NCBI GenBank assembly: GCA_032871835.1
Contig: CM065296.1
Location: 1,994,001 to 2,058,000 of the forward strand
Source: Dipteronia dyeriana
Lineage: Eukaryota > Streptophyta > Magnoliopsida > Sapindales > Sapindaceae
Length of the DNA stretch: 64,000 nt
Direction of reading: 5' to 3'
Each line of letters opens with the position of its first letter. The first letter of the stretch is position 1. The translations under genes were made by a program, and so were the position numbers. The notes under the pieces are model-generated. The model saw nothing but the letters and a program-made list of their open reading frames with translations, had not been told where the DNA came from and did not search any database. Shown piece after piece: positions 47,333 through 60,382 of the stretch.

Positions 47333-47866
47333 CACATTATTAAAAGGTAGAGATACATTTAAAAAAAAAAATCAAGTGTTTGCTCTGTTATCAAAAGGGT
47401 GCGTGAGAAATTATATATATATATATATATATTTGATATATATTGTTTTTAAATACGGAACCACATCTATCAATATAAGTTTTGTATGAGATGCAATTTA
47501 TATGTGCGTGAAATCAATACACCAAATCGAGAAGAAAGAGTTTTTTCAAGTATTTCTCTACATCCTCCATTTAAGTTTCTGAGACAGTGACGCGCCCACA
47601 AGCAGTTACCAGTCCCGGGAGATAACGAGGAAAATTGAGTGGTTCAGACAGGAGCACATCGTAAAGTGAAAGAGTCTCCGAGCATTGGGAAGATCTTCTT
47701 CTTCTGATTATATCGATTTCAATTTCCTGTGTTTACATATTATATGTATTAGTTCTGAAAAATAATTACGATCAAAAGTTCATTGGTCCCAGATACAGAT
47801 TATGATTTGTATAATAATTTTTAAAACCTTACTTCCGTTACGTGACCGGTGAACGGGGTTTCAACA
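47330..47866 (+). repeat. copia 3' LTR, right part (probable)
   Basis: Non-coding sequence ending …CTTACTTCCGTTACG…GGGTTTCAACA. TGTTG at the LTR start (29606) and CAACA here form the short terminal inverted repeat expected of an LTR, and the R/U5-like composition fits. With the left part it makes a ~2-kb LTR split by the viral DNA. No counterpart was found near the 5' LTR fragment, so this is moderately supported. Confidence 0.5.
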
Positions 47867-48091
47867 GTTGTTCTTGGTCTCTTCGGCCGACATGGATCAG
47901 TGTATGGGCTCATCAACTGCCACCCCCAGTTACGGGTCTGGGGAATATGGAGGGTGTGAAAGGATGGCCCTATGGGGTCCGTCGGGATGCTCTCTTGGGG
48001 TCCCTGAATGCTCTATCCAGATGATCTTGATGTGTCCCTATGGGAGATCTGTCGGGATGGTAGTGATGTGTCGGAGAGAGAAGGGATCCGG

Positions 48092-50011
48092 CTAGATGGG
48101 ACAGAAATATCCATTAGAGGGGTCCGTCTGGATAGGCCAGATATGTCTCTGGGCGGAGGGGGTGTCATGCGATCCAACTGCTGGCACAACTCCGGTGGAG
48201 GAAACACTGTGACGACGGGATCGCTCGGAAGAAGTCTCATGCACCTCCATTAGTAGGGGAAAGTCATGATGAGCTGCAATTACAGTGTCCTGCTCGGCTC
48301 TTATAACTCCCATTCCGATAACCTCGGCCTCAGGTATGGTACCCTGCATCTGATGGACAGTGCCAAGCTCTGTCTCCTCTATATGAGTACGATGCCCGTC
48401 GCTTCCTATAGAGCTATAGTCTCAATCATGAGATGGTGGACCATCGCTATCTGACCATGATGTCGACCCCAACCGCTTCTGGAGATAGTCCATCAACTCC
48501 TGATGTTGCCTATGTCGTTCCGCTTCATTGTTCAGTAAACCATCCCGTAAACCAGTAATGACAGCCTCCAAAACTTGGATTCTACGCTCTAGACGGTCCT
48601 GAATCAAAATGATATTTGTCAGTCATTTAACATTCACATGGGTTTAAACGTAAAATTCATGCAAAGTAACAAATTGTAAGTACCTCGCGCTCCTCTCCAA
48701 TGTCTTCTCCAGAGTTAGGTCCAGCAGGTATCCTAAATCGAACTCGCATCTGCCTCGGTTGTCTCCCTACAGCTAACTCCGTCTATGAACCTTCTGTATG
48801 CATTTGTGGCCTCCCATCACAGAACTCCGCCTCCGAACCATCGGTATCACTGGGTACGACACTAGTACACCCAACGGAATCACGATCCGGTATGTCCACC
48901 GTAAATTCTATAAAATATGGTTCATCCCTCTCCATTGATGTGGGCACTAGGTTCGTCATCACAGACATCTGAAACCGTTATTAGACCCTTGGAAATTGTA
49001 ATAATAACTTTTAACATTAACAAATAAGAAACTTACCCGCAATGTGAATATCTTCGACAGCTTATCCCCCCTCAGTTGTATCTTCAACACCCACTTCAAA
49101 ATACGGGGAGACAAATCGTAACCATCCGAGTCCCGAACTAGGGCCCAAGCATAGGGATCACCTCGAAAACAAATATCTAAAAACAAACAAATTACAATAA
49201 AAAACTGTATAGACGATTACAAACGTAAATTTTGTAATTCACAAAACTCTTACCAGAATGGCGTAAGATAGTCCATAAATGTTGTAGGTCTCTTGCATGT
49301 GTTTGTGAGCTACATTTGCTTGTTGACGTCTCTGGAACCGCTCTCGTCCCCCATCAAGCGCATGCTTGAATGAATATATGGAATGACTATAGACGTGTGC
49401 ACCCCATGGGAACGCGTCAAAAGCATCGAGATCATCCACCAACTGTATCTGCCAAACTGAAATTTTTAATCTCTCGTCCAACCTTATAAGTATCCAGTTT
49501 AGCATATAGATGAGGCATAACTTTACACAATCGTAGGCCTGCTGAAACTCGCCGAGCCTCAGAACATCTCTCAAATCCACTGATGAAATCTCATCCTTAC
49601 CACCAAAATACCGGTGATGTAGGCCATTGTCCTCGTTAACATAGCGGCTCGTATCCGGTACTACTCTGAACCGTAATCCAGTGATCAGACAGAATTCTAC
49701 TTTCAAAAATCTCACCTCATTAGTGCCTAACATAGCAGCATCTCATCTGACGGCCCATTGTGATGCACCTCCCGCAGAAGTAGCTAGTGGATAACAACAC
49801 CCGAAAACTTCACCAGTCGGTGCATGGTCAAGAAATTCCCAAATCAGGACGTCACGAACCGACAACGGTCTTCTATAGCCAATTCTGTATGGGCCCGGTT
49901 AAGTGCGTCATATATATGGCCAAGGGCATCAAAATGGTCATGGCGGATGACTTTTCCCTCGTACCACTCTTCCTCCGGAGTTTTAAGCGACGCCCTTAAC
50001 CGATTCGTCAT
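48092..50011 (-). pseudogene. DUF1985-domain gene of MULE type, broken
   Basis: The coding part starts MTNRLRASLKTPEEEWYEGK after an acceptor TTTCAG. The DUF1985 region follows (FGNFLTMHRLVKFSG near 49836, then FCLITGLRFRVVPDTSRYV). Exon ends are visible at 49254 and 49036, with acceptors before 49176 and 48972. The 3' exon encodes a short coiled coil (LERRIQVLEAVITGLRD, 48603-48422). Breaks: a stop and frameshift near 49838, a TAG before 49733, and TAG/TGA stops near 48783 and 48422. Such genes travel with Ulp1-type MULEs; no Ulp1 protease domain is seen here. Confidence 0.65.
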
Positions 50012-50104
50012 CTGAAATTTAACAACAACATCATTAAGTACAATGTCAAATCCCCAAAAATAACAAGTTCGAAGCTTATAACCTCGGGTCATTTATTAAA
50101 AAAC

Positions 50105-50350
50105 TCATAGATTTAAAAAAAAAACCTCGGACCTTAAATCGTAAAAGCTTGAACCTTTTATACAAAAGCTCGAACAGTCAAATAAAAGCTTGGAGATTAT
50201 ATATAAAAGCACGGAGCTTATATATAAAAAGCTCGTAGCTTATATATAAAAGCTCCGACCTTTCGTATAAGCTCAAAGCTTATATAAATGCTTGAATTAA
50301 CTCAAACAAATTTTAAAAACAAAAGCTCGGAAACAACGAATAAATGCTCG
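50105..50350. repeat. AAAGCTCGGA/GCTTATATATAAAAGCTC minisatellite
   Basis: About nine degenerate units of 20-28 bp containing agctcggagcttatatataa, just upstream of the DUF1985 pseudogene on its strand. It resembles the TCGAGC-containing array at 16070-16780 in core and position. Confidence 0.7.
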
Positions 50351-50639
50351 GAAACCCAGAATATCATCTTCCTCAACAAATTTCAAAAAATCCAAAACCC
50401 TAACCTTACCCATTATCATTCTCAGATCCAAAAATTAAATCTAATCTAACATTTCATTCACTTACTGAACAACCAAAACGATAGAAAAACTAGGTCAACT
50501 AACCTCCATCGATTCAAATCTTTTGTGCAACTCTCGAAGTTATGGTTCCGTCGCCGTCGAATACGAAGCTGTCGATTCAACTCCGGGCGTCAATTCAATC
50601 AATTTCAATTTTTCTCACTTTTTCTCTCTCTGCACAACA

Positions 50640-51185
50640 TGACAAAGTCAATTTCGGGGTATTTTGGTCTCCACACGTTAATTGGTGTTTTTTAAACATG
50701 AATTATTAATGTGGTGATATTTACACAAAAGCCCCCCAAAAAGGTGCCATTAAATTTTCGAACCCTATTAAAAAATGCTCGATTTTGCTACAAGTATACT
50801 CAATTTAACTAAACTTTATTTTTAAAATTAAAATGTTCGATACCTTGAAAAATAAATGCTCATACATGTTCATACATGTTCATACATGTTCATACATATT
50901 CATACAAAAACTGTACAATAAATCATAACGAATGAATATATTGTTAAACCACACAGAAATATATGAAAATATATAAATGAATATCACAAATATATTCTAT
51001 TTTCTTGTATAAAATTTGGAGAGAGACAAGTTTTTTGGAGAGAGAGAAACAAGTTTTTTTGGAGAGAAGGATAAGTTTTTTGGAGAGAAGGATAAGTTTT
51101 TTGGAGAAAAAGAAAAGTTATCATTTTAATCATAATATGTATCTTTTAAATAAGTTATTAAAACGGTGATATTATTTTAATAAAA
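50640..51185. mobile_element. MULE-like end sequence with small tandem repeats
   Basis: GTGTTTTTTAAACATGAATTATTAAT and CTTTTAAATAAGTTATTAAAA (about 50688-50713 and 51143-51163) are inverse matches to the end motif at 15357-15396. Between them lie CATACATGTT ×3-4 (50869-50905) and GGAGAGAAGGATAAGTTTTTT repeats (about 51020-51110). Confidence 0.4.
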
Positions 51186-51200
51186 AAAGTGATATATATA

Positions 51201-51545
51201 TGATTTTGAAAATATGATTGGATTGATATAAGTGTCAAAAGTTTATCGGTCGAACATCTTCGTCTTATCCCAAGAAGTCACTCTTTAAACCAATATTATT
51301 ATTTTTATTTCGTAATTAAGTAGGAAAAATGACTAAATATATAGACCAATATTATTATTTTTATTTTGTAATTCAGTAGGAAAAATGACTAAATATATAT
51401 GATTTTGAAAATATGATTGGATTGATATAGGTGTCAAAAGTTTATCAGTCGAACATCTTCGTCGTAACCCAAGAAGTCACTCTTTAAACCAATATTATTA
51501 TTATTATTTTGTAATTCAGTAGGAAAAATGACTAAATTGATATTG
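51201..51545. repeat. 199-bp tandem duplication with inner 60-bp repeat
   Basis: TGATTTTGAAAATATGATTG at 51201 recurs at 51400. Inside, ACCAATATTATTATTTTTAT … GTAGGAAAAATGACTAAAT occurs three times overall. Non-coding. Confidence 0.9.
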
Positions 51546-52920
51546 AAGTTAGATTTTAATTAGGGTAAATATAAATATTAAACAAAAGTGGTGGTGGTGG
51601 AAGGTGATGAAAACGTAGGACCTACACACTTATGATTAGTGGGATATGATGTAGGGCTCATGTGAGTGAGTGCGTGCCCCGTCAGTGTCTGTATGGCCAC
51701 CACCACCACCGGTTGATGATACTTTCGGTACGTCAAAACTTCGTAAAATTATAGGTTTTATTACCGATCGATACATCCAAAAGCTTAAGAGGGTAGAAAA
51801 AGATCCAATAATAATATTTAAACTTTTTAACGTACCCATTTATGTATAAGATGATATAACTTAGTATGGGTTTAAATCCAAATATATATTTAAATAAATT
51901 TAAATAACATCTGCAAATATAACTATACAAATTCAATAATGATATTTAAACCTTTTAATATACTCTCTCACGTGTAAGACTATATGGTTTGGTATATGGT
52001 CCAAACCTAAATATATATTCAAACAAATTCAAATAACAACTATAAATGCAATCACGTCGGGGAAGTTGAACCCATAACATCTAAGACAACCAAAACTCTG
52101 ATACAATATTAGTAACCGATAAACCTAAAAACTTAAATTGTTAGAAAATGGTCCAACAATAATACTTACGACTTCCAATAGGCTTAAACCCGAAGCAAGC
52201 AAAGTGCCCGAGAGATATGGGACCTGCTGGGGCGGAAAAGGTGGCAAACAAAGCATAAAGTGATTAGTGATGGTATTAGTGGTGGCGTCCGTGGTGGGGT
52301 TCACGGTGGTGCACCATGCACGCTAATCAACTCTTATGTCATGTCCCAACTCTCAAATATTTCCCGATCGAATATCTTTGGGTCCAATGTATACATCCAC
52401 TCATTCTCAATCCGCCCAACCCAGGCCATTTGGCTCGTTAATTACAACCCATGGCAATCAAGATTCGAACTGAAGATTATATATATATATATAGTTCCAT
52501 TATTCACTTATAAGTTATTCATATAGTTCAATTTCATATGTTAATTAACATTAAATCATGTACGTACAACAGATTTAACGTGAATATCGATCTATCATAG
52601 CAAAAATGATAGATCCTTCTTAAGATAGTACAAAGTCCGAGAGTGGTGGTTGCCAGCGGCACCACTTGATCATATATGAGGTACGAATATAATATAATAT
52701 GACACCATTAAGATTTTTTTTTGTCGGGTGAACATCATTGGGTGAATCATGAATGACTCGATCGGCCAGTTACAACAGCTGATGTTCTGTTTTTTTTTAT
52801 AAATTAATCCAGTTGAAATTTTATTGCACATAGGAGAAAAATAAAAGGTACAAATATGATGGCCGGAAGATTTTTATTCCAAGTTATGATGATTAACAAG
52901 GTGGTACTAAGTGGCATGTA

Positions 52921-52970
<50 letters not shown>

Positions 52971-55302
52971 CAACTATATAAAATATTATATGTCAATCAC
53001 ATATTACGAATAAATATAAACTGAATTAAAATAGTTGAATCTAATGATATATATTAAGAAAAAAATATTATATATATATGTGTGGTTAGCATTTAATGAA
53101 AAATATATTTAGTATATAAAATAGACAGATCATATATTTTCCTATCTTAAAAAATTGTGAATCTTGATTATAGTTCGAAAATTCATAATAATAAATTTAA
53201 ACTTTTATCAAGTCAGGCCAATATAAATCGTGTGAAATGTTTGTTCGTTGAAGATTTAGTGGGTTATTAGTAGCTAGGTGTAACTACATATTTGACTCGT
53301 TCTCTTTCAGTTGTTCTCCAACTAGAATTCACGAGTGAAGTTGCAGCTTCCTGTGAGGTGGTTAATTCATTTAATATACGGCGAAATTGATCAATGAGTC
53401 ACTGTAGTACGTAAAAATAATCTGGTTTGGATCTGCAGAAAAGTATTAGGAAATCAAGACCCGTGTATCATCGAAAACGAATAAGATTATAATCCTTATG
53501 CACCCACGCGAGAGAGAACCTCTATATCACATATGTTGATAAGCTACCATCACATATTTACTTATAAACTACATATAAGTTCTTTACCCAATCAATGTGG
53601 GATGCTCTTTTTCCCTTACACAATGGGGTTCACTTTGAGACTCAATTTCTCATTCACCCATTAATCGATTTGTGAGTTTGAGTATACCACTTCGAAACTC
53701 TCACGAAGGAGAATTCGAATATACATTAATCTTTCAATTTCATGAAACCGACCATACTCAAATATCACTTTCAGACCGCAAGTTTATCACAAATTTTCCA
53801 ACGGCCACAACCATGCATTGTTGGGTGGCAAATTATGGGTAGGTTTTGGTCAAAACTCCATGAACCATTGAAAAGTGAAAACCATAGAATGACAACTTAA
53901 AAAAAATTGTTGCCACAGGCATATATGAAGAATGATAAATTATGGGTAGGTTTTGTACGCAGCAGGATACACAATATATTCTCATTGTGATCATGTTTCG
54001 TGATAAATTCGGTTTATATCAGTATTATTAAGCTAAACTTCATACGATTATGATCATGTTCCGTGATAAGTTCATCGCATGGCAGTATTATTCAGCAAAG
54101 CTTCCTGTTTCTCGGCACCAATATAATCAATAAAGCTGTAAATGAATTTTGAGCAGCTTTTGCAACACCAAGTCACTACAACAGCTTTTACTATATATGT
54201 TTGATATTGATCATACTTATCATTGTTGATTCCCCAAATTGAATCATGACCCTTTATCATTATCTCTGTTACAGTACTGGGACCTACTTTAGATGACCAA
54301 TATACAAGTACCTTATCCGAATGACTGTAGCATATATGCTCTATGCTTATTATTACTGAGGTCCAACAAGCTTTCGATATATTACAAAATATTTCCTTTG
54401 ACCACGAGCAAAATTTCGAGTGAATTAATTACACCGTACCAAAAATTAAAAAAAAATGGCATTTTTTTGGTGGCAAAGTGGGATGCAGCTGATAGATTAC
54501 GCTAGATGCAAATGATCATTACAAAGTTGTCCAAGAGCTTATTTTGTTAGAGTTTTGAATCACCTTTATCAGTGATCTATTTACCGTAGACCTATTAGAA
54601 ATAGATTTTTTATTTATTTATGTAGTTGGTTAACCTTTTAAAAAAAAAATATTTAAAGAAATATCTCTCCATAAACTTTTATTTAGTAAAGATTTAAATT
54701 TTACTGATTTTTATTTAATTTAAAATAGATAATTTAAAAGGTCAATCAAACAACTTCAAAAAAAACTTAAATAGATATTTATAGACCCTTTCTGAATAAA
54801 TGTAAAATTCAACCAAACGAACATAGAAATAAGTGAGATTAGCTTAATGAAGACACCATATCACATGATATCAAATCACAAAGCAATATCCGATTAGATG
54901 GATCGAAAGAATGGCACAATTGGTTGTTGCTACTTTACCCTCGATTATTAATATTCTCCCTCTCATGTGCCATTCCAATTAATACACCATAAAACCAATT
55001 TGTTTAATTTGTTAATGTGTTTTTCTCCCTATTAGTTGAAGACGAGACTAATATGTGATACAAATAAAAAAAATACCCAATGAGGATCCTCCTAAAGATA
55101 AAATCGTAAGTTAATTCAATTGAATTAAACGGATAATATATAGTATGAGTGGTAAATAAACAAACGTAAGCATTAACTCCTAATTATAACCTTTTTGGAA
55201 TATTATGTGGACTTAATGATTATGGTTGCTCTGTTTTTTGTGCAAAAACATCTCATCACACAATGCAGATTGTGAGTGCGGTTTGGATGTAGCTTAAGAT
55301 AT
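51546..55302. other. AT-rich intergenic DNA, no gene seen
   Basis: Contains a (TA)n tract at 52922-52967 and a 63-bp imperfect direct repeat (gatcatgtttcgtgataaattc at 53989 and 54052). It also has an imperfect inverted repeat at about 54600-54645 / 54730-54780 that could form a MITE-like stem. Short open frames lack support. No RNA gene was recognised. Confidence 0.55.
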
Positions 55303-55307
55303 CATCA

Positions 55308-55877
55308 CGACGCAGCGGGATGTAACAAAAAATAAGAATGATTACTTTATCAAATCCCAAAGTATTTTCAGACGAATCTTGATGCAGTATTCAGTAGTTA
55401 TTCAAGTATGGACCGTCATACAGGGGTCATCATTCCCTAATATTCGTTAGAAAATTGTGCTATCGAATCCTCAAAGAGCATGTCAAATCCACGACAGATA
55501 AATGTTCCAAATGAACGATTTTATTAAAATCAATCAAAGGATTAAAAGTTACAATAATTGAAAATATAAGACTATTTATAATAAACTAATCCTAATACGA
55601 TTTGAATACGACATTCCTTAAAAAAAAAACTAAAACAAGAAAAGATCAAAACTAATCAGAATCTTCTAAGATTCATGACTCCTAACTTGACTGGAAAACA
55701 AAGATCAAATCTAACCCAAAAGGTAAGTTTGATTTATTTCCAAAACCTAAATTTAATTTCTAATCAAACTAAAATAAATAAACTTACTAAATAAGAAAAA
55801 AACCCAAATTAACAAAATAAGAAAATAAATAAATTGTTCGACATGGGCCGTGATTCCTTCATTTTTGTCCTACATCA
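55308..55877 (-). repeat. 3' LTR of the small element
   Basis: 570 bp, matching 57308-57864. A polypurine stretch AAGATGGGGTGAC (minus strand, 55890-55878) lies directly before it. Confidence 0.9.
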
Positions 55878-56039
55878 GTCACCCCATCTTAAAAAGAACG
55901 TGCCTCGAGTTCGGTTGAAACACGCGGAAAGACAAGTAAACAAAGAAGAACCTATATTTGTCTTGTGGGAGTGGTAAACGCCAACCGAAAAATCTCTCTG
56001 TAGTTCATCCCAAATCCACAAAGGCACAACAACAATCGT

Positions 56040-56899
56040 TCAACGGAATGCAGAAGATATCCAAGCTATTCGCCACTGGCGATACCTATTGGTTGCGGCT
56101 TGGACCGCTGGACACCTGTAAAGGTTTGGACAATAGTGATTCCTCGTAGCTAGCTCTTCCCATCCCACATAGTATTCTTCTCCTCTTAAAATAAACTCGT
56201 CATCGAGTTTGACAAGGTTTTGTTTAGGTGGATTATACTTCAAATGTATCATCTTGTCAATCACTGACTTGAACAAATATACTTCAGATGGTAAGAACAA
56301 TGTTGGATCTTCAAAATCCAAATCAGGAAAAATAATCTTCAAATTACCCCAATAAAAATTATGTGGATTTTCAAATAAATTATTACCCTTGAAACGTTAT
56401 CAATAGAAATTGATTTAGCTTCCAGTTTTGCTTCAACCACATCTAAAGTGCAATCAATATTAATGGTTGGATCGCAGTCTTCAACTTCTAAGATCCAAGG
56501 TTTATCTTCAATTACTTCGACAATTTCCATTTCATACGAAATATCTTTAACTGTATCTTCTACATGACAAAAATCTTTAAAATAATCAATTAGAAGATAT
56601 TCCTCCCGCATTACATGTTTCATCACAGGTCATGATTGGATCCTATCCATTCCAAATCTTTTCCGATCCTTCTGAAAGTCTTCCCACAAAATTAATGCAT
56701 CGTTTTTCAAATAAATTTCTACAAGTAAAACTTTCAAACTTTCTTCAGTTTTCTGATATGTAAAATATTCTTCAACTTCTTTCAACCAATTAATAAATTC
56801 TTCAGTTTTCATATGTCCAGAAAAAAATTGAAGTCTTGGTTGATAATCCTTGTAGCTCGAAAAATAATTATTGGAACCAATAGAACCATTGAAACCCAT
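56040..56899 (-). pseudogene. gag remnant of the small LTR element
   Basis: Starts MGFNGSIGSNNYFSSYKDYQ. LQFFSGHMKTEEFINWLKEV and EEYFTYQKTEESLKVLLVEI correspond to the gypsy-type retrotransposon gag domain (residues ~25-75). The reading then continues in 56626-56339 and 56342-56040 (acidic, including KLDDEFILRGEEYYVGWEEL). Stops and frame changes separate the three parts. No protease, reverse transcriptase or integrase motif is present. Confidence 0.7.
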
Positions 56900-57293
56900 T
56901 GAGAACCGAAATCAGAGTCTGAAAAAAAAACGTACCAAAATTTGAACCCTGAGAACTGTTTACGAAAAATAAATTCACTCGCGGCTTCAGGTGTGTGTGA
57001 CAAGTGCGACTTTAATGGGTGTGATGGTGGGCGCAATCTGAAATATCTAGAACTCGTGAGGCGAATCTGAAATTTCTGGCACTGTTAAGGCTGATCCACA
57101 GTTTCTGCTGTCTCTGGGGCTTATTGTAAATTCTCGAAACTATCACACAAACACTCTTACTCTTTTTTTTTTCAATTTCGTTTATCTATTTTTTGTTTTT
57201 TATGGGGGATATGGAGGGTGAATATACGATGTTTAGGAAGGTAGTTGGTTGTGGTCCGTGAACGCTGAGCCTAGCACAGAGGTAGACTCGGTC

Positions 57294-57305
57294 GCTCTGA
57301 TACCA
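57294..57305 (-). promoter_or_regulatory. tRNA-Met primer-binding site of the small LTR element
   Basis: TGGTATCAGAGC on the minus strand, two bases inside the 5' LTR end. Confidence 0.9.
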
Positions 57306-57307
57306 AT

Positions 57308-57864
57308 TGACGCAGCGGGGTATGGCGAAAATAAGAATGATCACTTTGTCGAACCCTGAGGCACACTCAGATGAACTTTGACGCAGCGACCGATAGTTAC
57401 CCAAGCATGGACTGCCATGCAGGGGCCATCATTCTCTAATCTTCATTAGAAAATAGTGTTCTCGAATCCTCATAGAGAATGTCGAATCCACGACAAATAA
57501 ATGTTTCAAATGAACGATTTTATTAAAATTAATCAAATGTTTAAAAGTTACAATAATTGGAAATAATAAGACTACTTATAATAAACTAATCTTAATACGA
57601 CATTCCTTAAAAAAAAACTAAAACAAGAAAAGATCAAAACCAATCAGAATCTTCTAAGATTCATGACTCCTAATTTGGCTGGAAAACAAAGATCAAATCT
57701 TATCCAAAAGGTAAGTTTGATTTATTTTCAAAACCTAAATTTAATTACTAATCAAACTAAAATAAATAAACTTACTAAACAAGAAAAGATTCAAATTAAC
57801 AAAATAAATAAATAAATAAATTATTAGATATGGTTCGTGATTCCTTCGTCTTTATTCTATATCA
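57308..57864 (-). repeat. 5' LTR of the small element
   Basis: 557 bp, matching the other LTR with scattered substitutions and small indels. Confidence 0.9.
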
Positions 57865-57869
57865 CATCA

Positions 57870-59434
57870 TACGGAAGAAACCCACATGAAAAATGCTTAT
57901 CTCAATATGGATAATACAGTTTGATCGGAAGAAGAAGGAGATATCAATATATTATACATCATCACGATCATCACACATCAAAAAGTTCCCTTCTAGACAC
58001 CCTTAGAGTGGAGGTTTTTTTAAAAAAATAATAATAATATCCCTAATTATTCTATTTTTATATACTTACATATATCTATCTATAATAATCTAATAAAGAA
58101 AGATTTTGGTTTACTGTTGCCATCATGATTTTCCTCAACCCCCACTTACTTGTACAACTATTTGTCCATGAAAACACAATTTGATCTACGGAATATATAT
58201 TTATATATATTTGTGTGAAAAGAATATCCTTTCATTCTTCAATCAAAATCCTAGAGAAAAATCAATTCCCACTATTTAAACTGCAATGCAATTTGCAATT
58301 AGTGGTAGCATTGCATTATCACCCATGCACCAATTGAGAAAATGGTATCCATACATATTTAAAAAAAAACTCATCTTATAACTCAATCGATTGTATTCGG
58401 TTAACAATTGAATGCAATAAATGATACATCAGTGGTGGATTGTGGTGTAGTGATATGGTTTTTTGTACGGAAATCAATTAGACAACGTTATGTCATTGAA
58501 TATTATAAAAACAAAGTTAAGAATTCTCGAACCTGATATATATATAAAAATAATTTATATATATTATCTATATAAAAATTTGTCATCTTCCACTAATTTT
58601 CTTGGGACCCTATGAAAAAAACATTGTGAATAAAAAATCATTTGGGACCATATATATGTATATTAAAGAACAAAACAAAAAAGAATTATACCCTCCCATG
58701 TCATTGGGTTACCATTTGATTTCGAGGTCGGAATCAGACCCACGTTAAAAATAAAGTGACGATAGTTGTATCTTTAAAATTTATATGTACATATATCTCT
58801 CGTAATCACATCCTATTAAATTTTGTTAAAAACTATATTTAATAAATAAACCTCATTTATGGTCTATAAGATTTTTTTACTTAATACTTAATGTATATCA
58901 TTAAATTGTTTTGTTTAATTTTTTTAAGGATAAAATTACTGAATGGGCTCTTGAAACCACCCGTTATAATTTTTCATTTTTCACTTAACAGCAAATCAAA
59001 TGAATATATGTTAATTTATAACTTCTAAATGTATCCTCATAAATTTTATTTAATTTTCTGTTTTATTTTCTCTCACATCCTTAACCATATTAATATTTTT
59101 TTTCCTCTCACTATGTAAATAATTTTATCAACCATTAAACCTAGTTTTTTCAAGACTCCAAAATCTCCATTTGAATCAAACGTTTTTTTAATTGTATTCA
59201 AACCTATTTCGACTTCTATTTATATTTCAGTACGAATTTTTTCCCATAATTTGATTAGTTGTATATTATGTGATTAGAGAAAATTAGCACTTAAAAAAAA
59301 TAACTGGTTTTGCAGAACAAACTCAAACCAACTTAACCATAAACTACATGCAGTTTACATGTGTCGCAAAGCCCTGCGATATCATCTCTATATGTATAGA
59401 TGAGATACTCCAAAATTCAAGACTAATTTTATTA

Positions 59435-59468
<34 letters not shown>

Positions 59469-60128
59469 GAATTATGTCTGTTTGTGACATATTTATATGG
59501 TATGTTCACGTTGATAGAACTTATAGATTTTATTATAAACGTATAATTATATTATTATAATTCCACTTATAAATATTGAACATATTATATATATATATAT
59601 ATAATAGTTGAGAGGGTATAAATGTAAAAGTATTTATTTTCAGATATTTGTAACTTAAAAAAACAAACAACTTATCACTTATATTCAATTTTCAGTGAAA
59701 AAAATCAAACATGTTATTCAGTTTTCAATTTCAATCACTATTCAGTTTTCAATTTCAATCACTATTCAGTTTTCAGTATAATTCAGCACTATTCAGTCTT
59801 CAGTTGAAAAATCAAATGCAATCTCAATGGCAAAACTACAATTTCTTTATTTTTAATGTATTTTTTTAAACTACACTCCACTTCCACCTATTATAGTATT
59901 TAATGAACTTTTTTATTAGTTAAAATTTGTTATTTTATTTCTTGTTTTTCAAAAAATTAATTTTTAATTCTAAAATATAGAAATTATATCAAAATGATTT
60001 GGGTTTTGAAATATTTTTTTTTCTAGAATTGTATATAAAAACGATAAAAAGGAAGATATAACGTAAAAAATGAATAAAACAACTATTTTAAAGCTTCATA
60101 CTGCAATGTCATTTTAAAAAAAAAATAC
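57870..60128. other. AT-rich intergenic DNA, no gene seen
   Basis: Contains TA tracts (59439-59464, 59585-59604) and a 24-bp minisatellite (ttcagttttcaatttcaatcacta) at about 59716-59790. Nothing coding was recognised. Confidence 0.55.
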
Positions 60129-60136
60129 TATGTATG

Positions 60137-60315
60137 CAGGGACGAAGCTAAAAATTCAATGTTAGAGGGGCCAATATATAAAAACAAAAAATATTAGAGG
60201 GGTCAATGTGAAAAAAAAATCATGTATTTTATAATTATATTAAAAAGAACTTTAGATTTTTTTTTGTAGGGAGAGGGGCCATGACCCCCACCAACCCCCT
60301 CTACCTCCGCCCCTG
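60137..60315. mobile_element. hAT-type MITE (179 bp) with perfect 8-bp target duplication
   Basis: Ends CAGGGACGAAGCT and ACCTCCGCCCCTG; TATGTATG on both sides (60129-60136 and 60316-60323). Non-coding interior. Confidence 0.9.
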
Positions 60316-60382
60316 TATGTATGTGTTGCTTGAAAAATATACATTTACGGTGTGTGTTGAGTATAAGGCAATACACAAACTA

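Larger units (their letters stand above)
55308..57864 (-). mobile_element. Small LTR retrotransposon (2.56 kb), gag-only, non-autonomous
   Basis: LTRs at 57308-57864 (5' on this strand) and 55308-55877 (3') are similar throughout. A 5-bp target duplication CATCA is present at 55303-55307 and 57865-57869. The LTRs start TGAT(A/G)TAG and end in GCTGCGTCA, or CG in the 3' copy. Both ends and the duplication are clear, so the element is complete in outline. Only 1.43 kb lies between the LTRs, and no pol is present, so it depended on a relative for movement. Confidence 0.9.

Noticed and set aside
47330..47866. A separate promoter or gene between the virus and the DUF1985 pseudogene
   Set aside because: No open frame; better explained as the remaining part of the copia LTR, although that is only moderately supported.
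48700..48972. 90-codon plus-strand frame
   Set aside because: Opposite strand of an exon of the DUF1985 pseudogene, whose splice sites support the minus strand.
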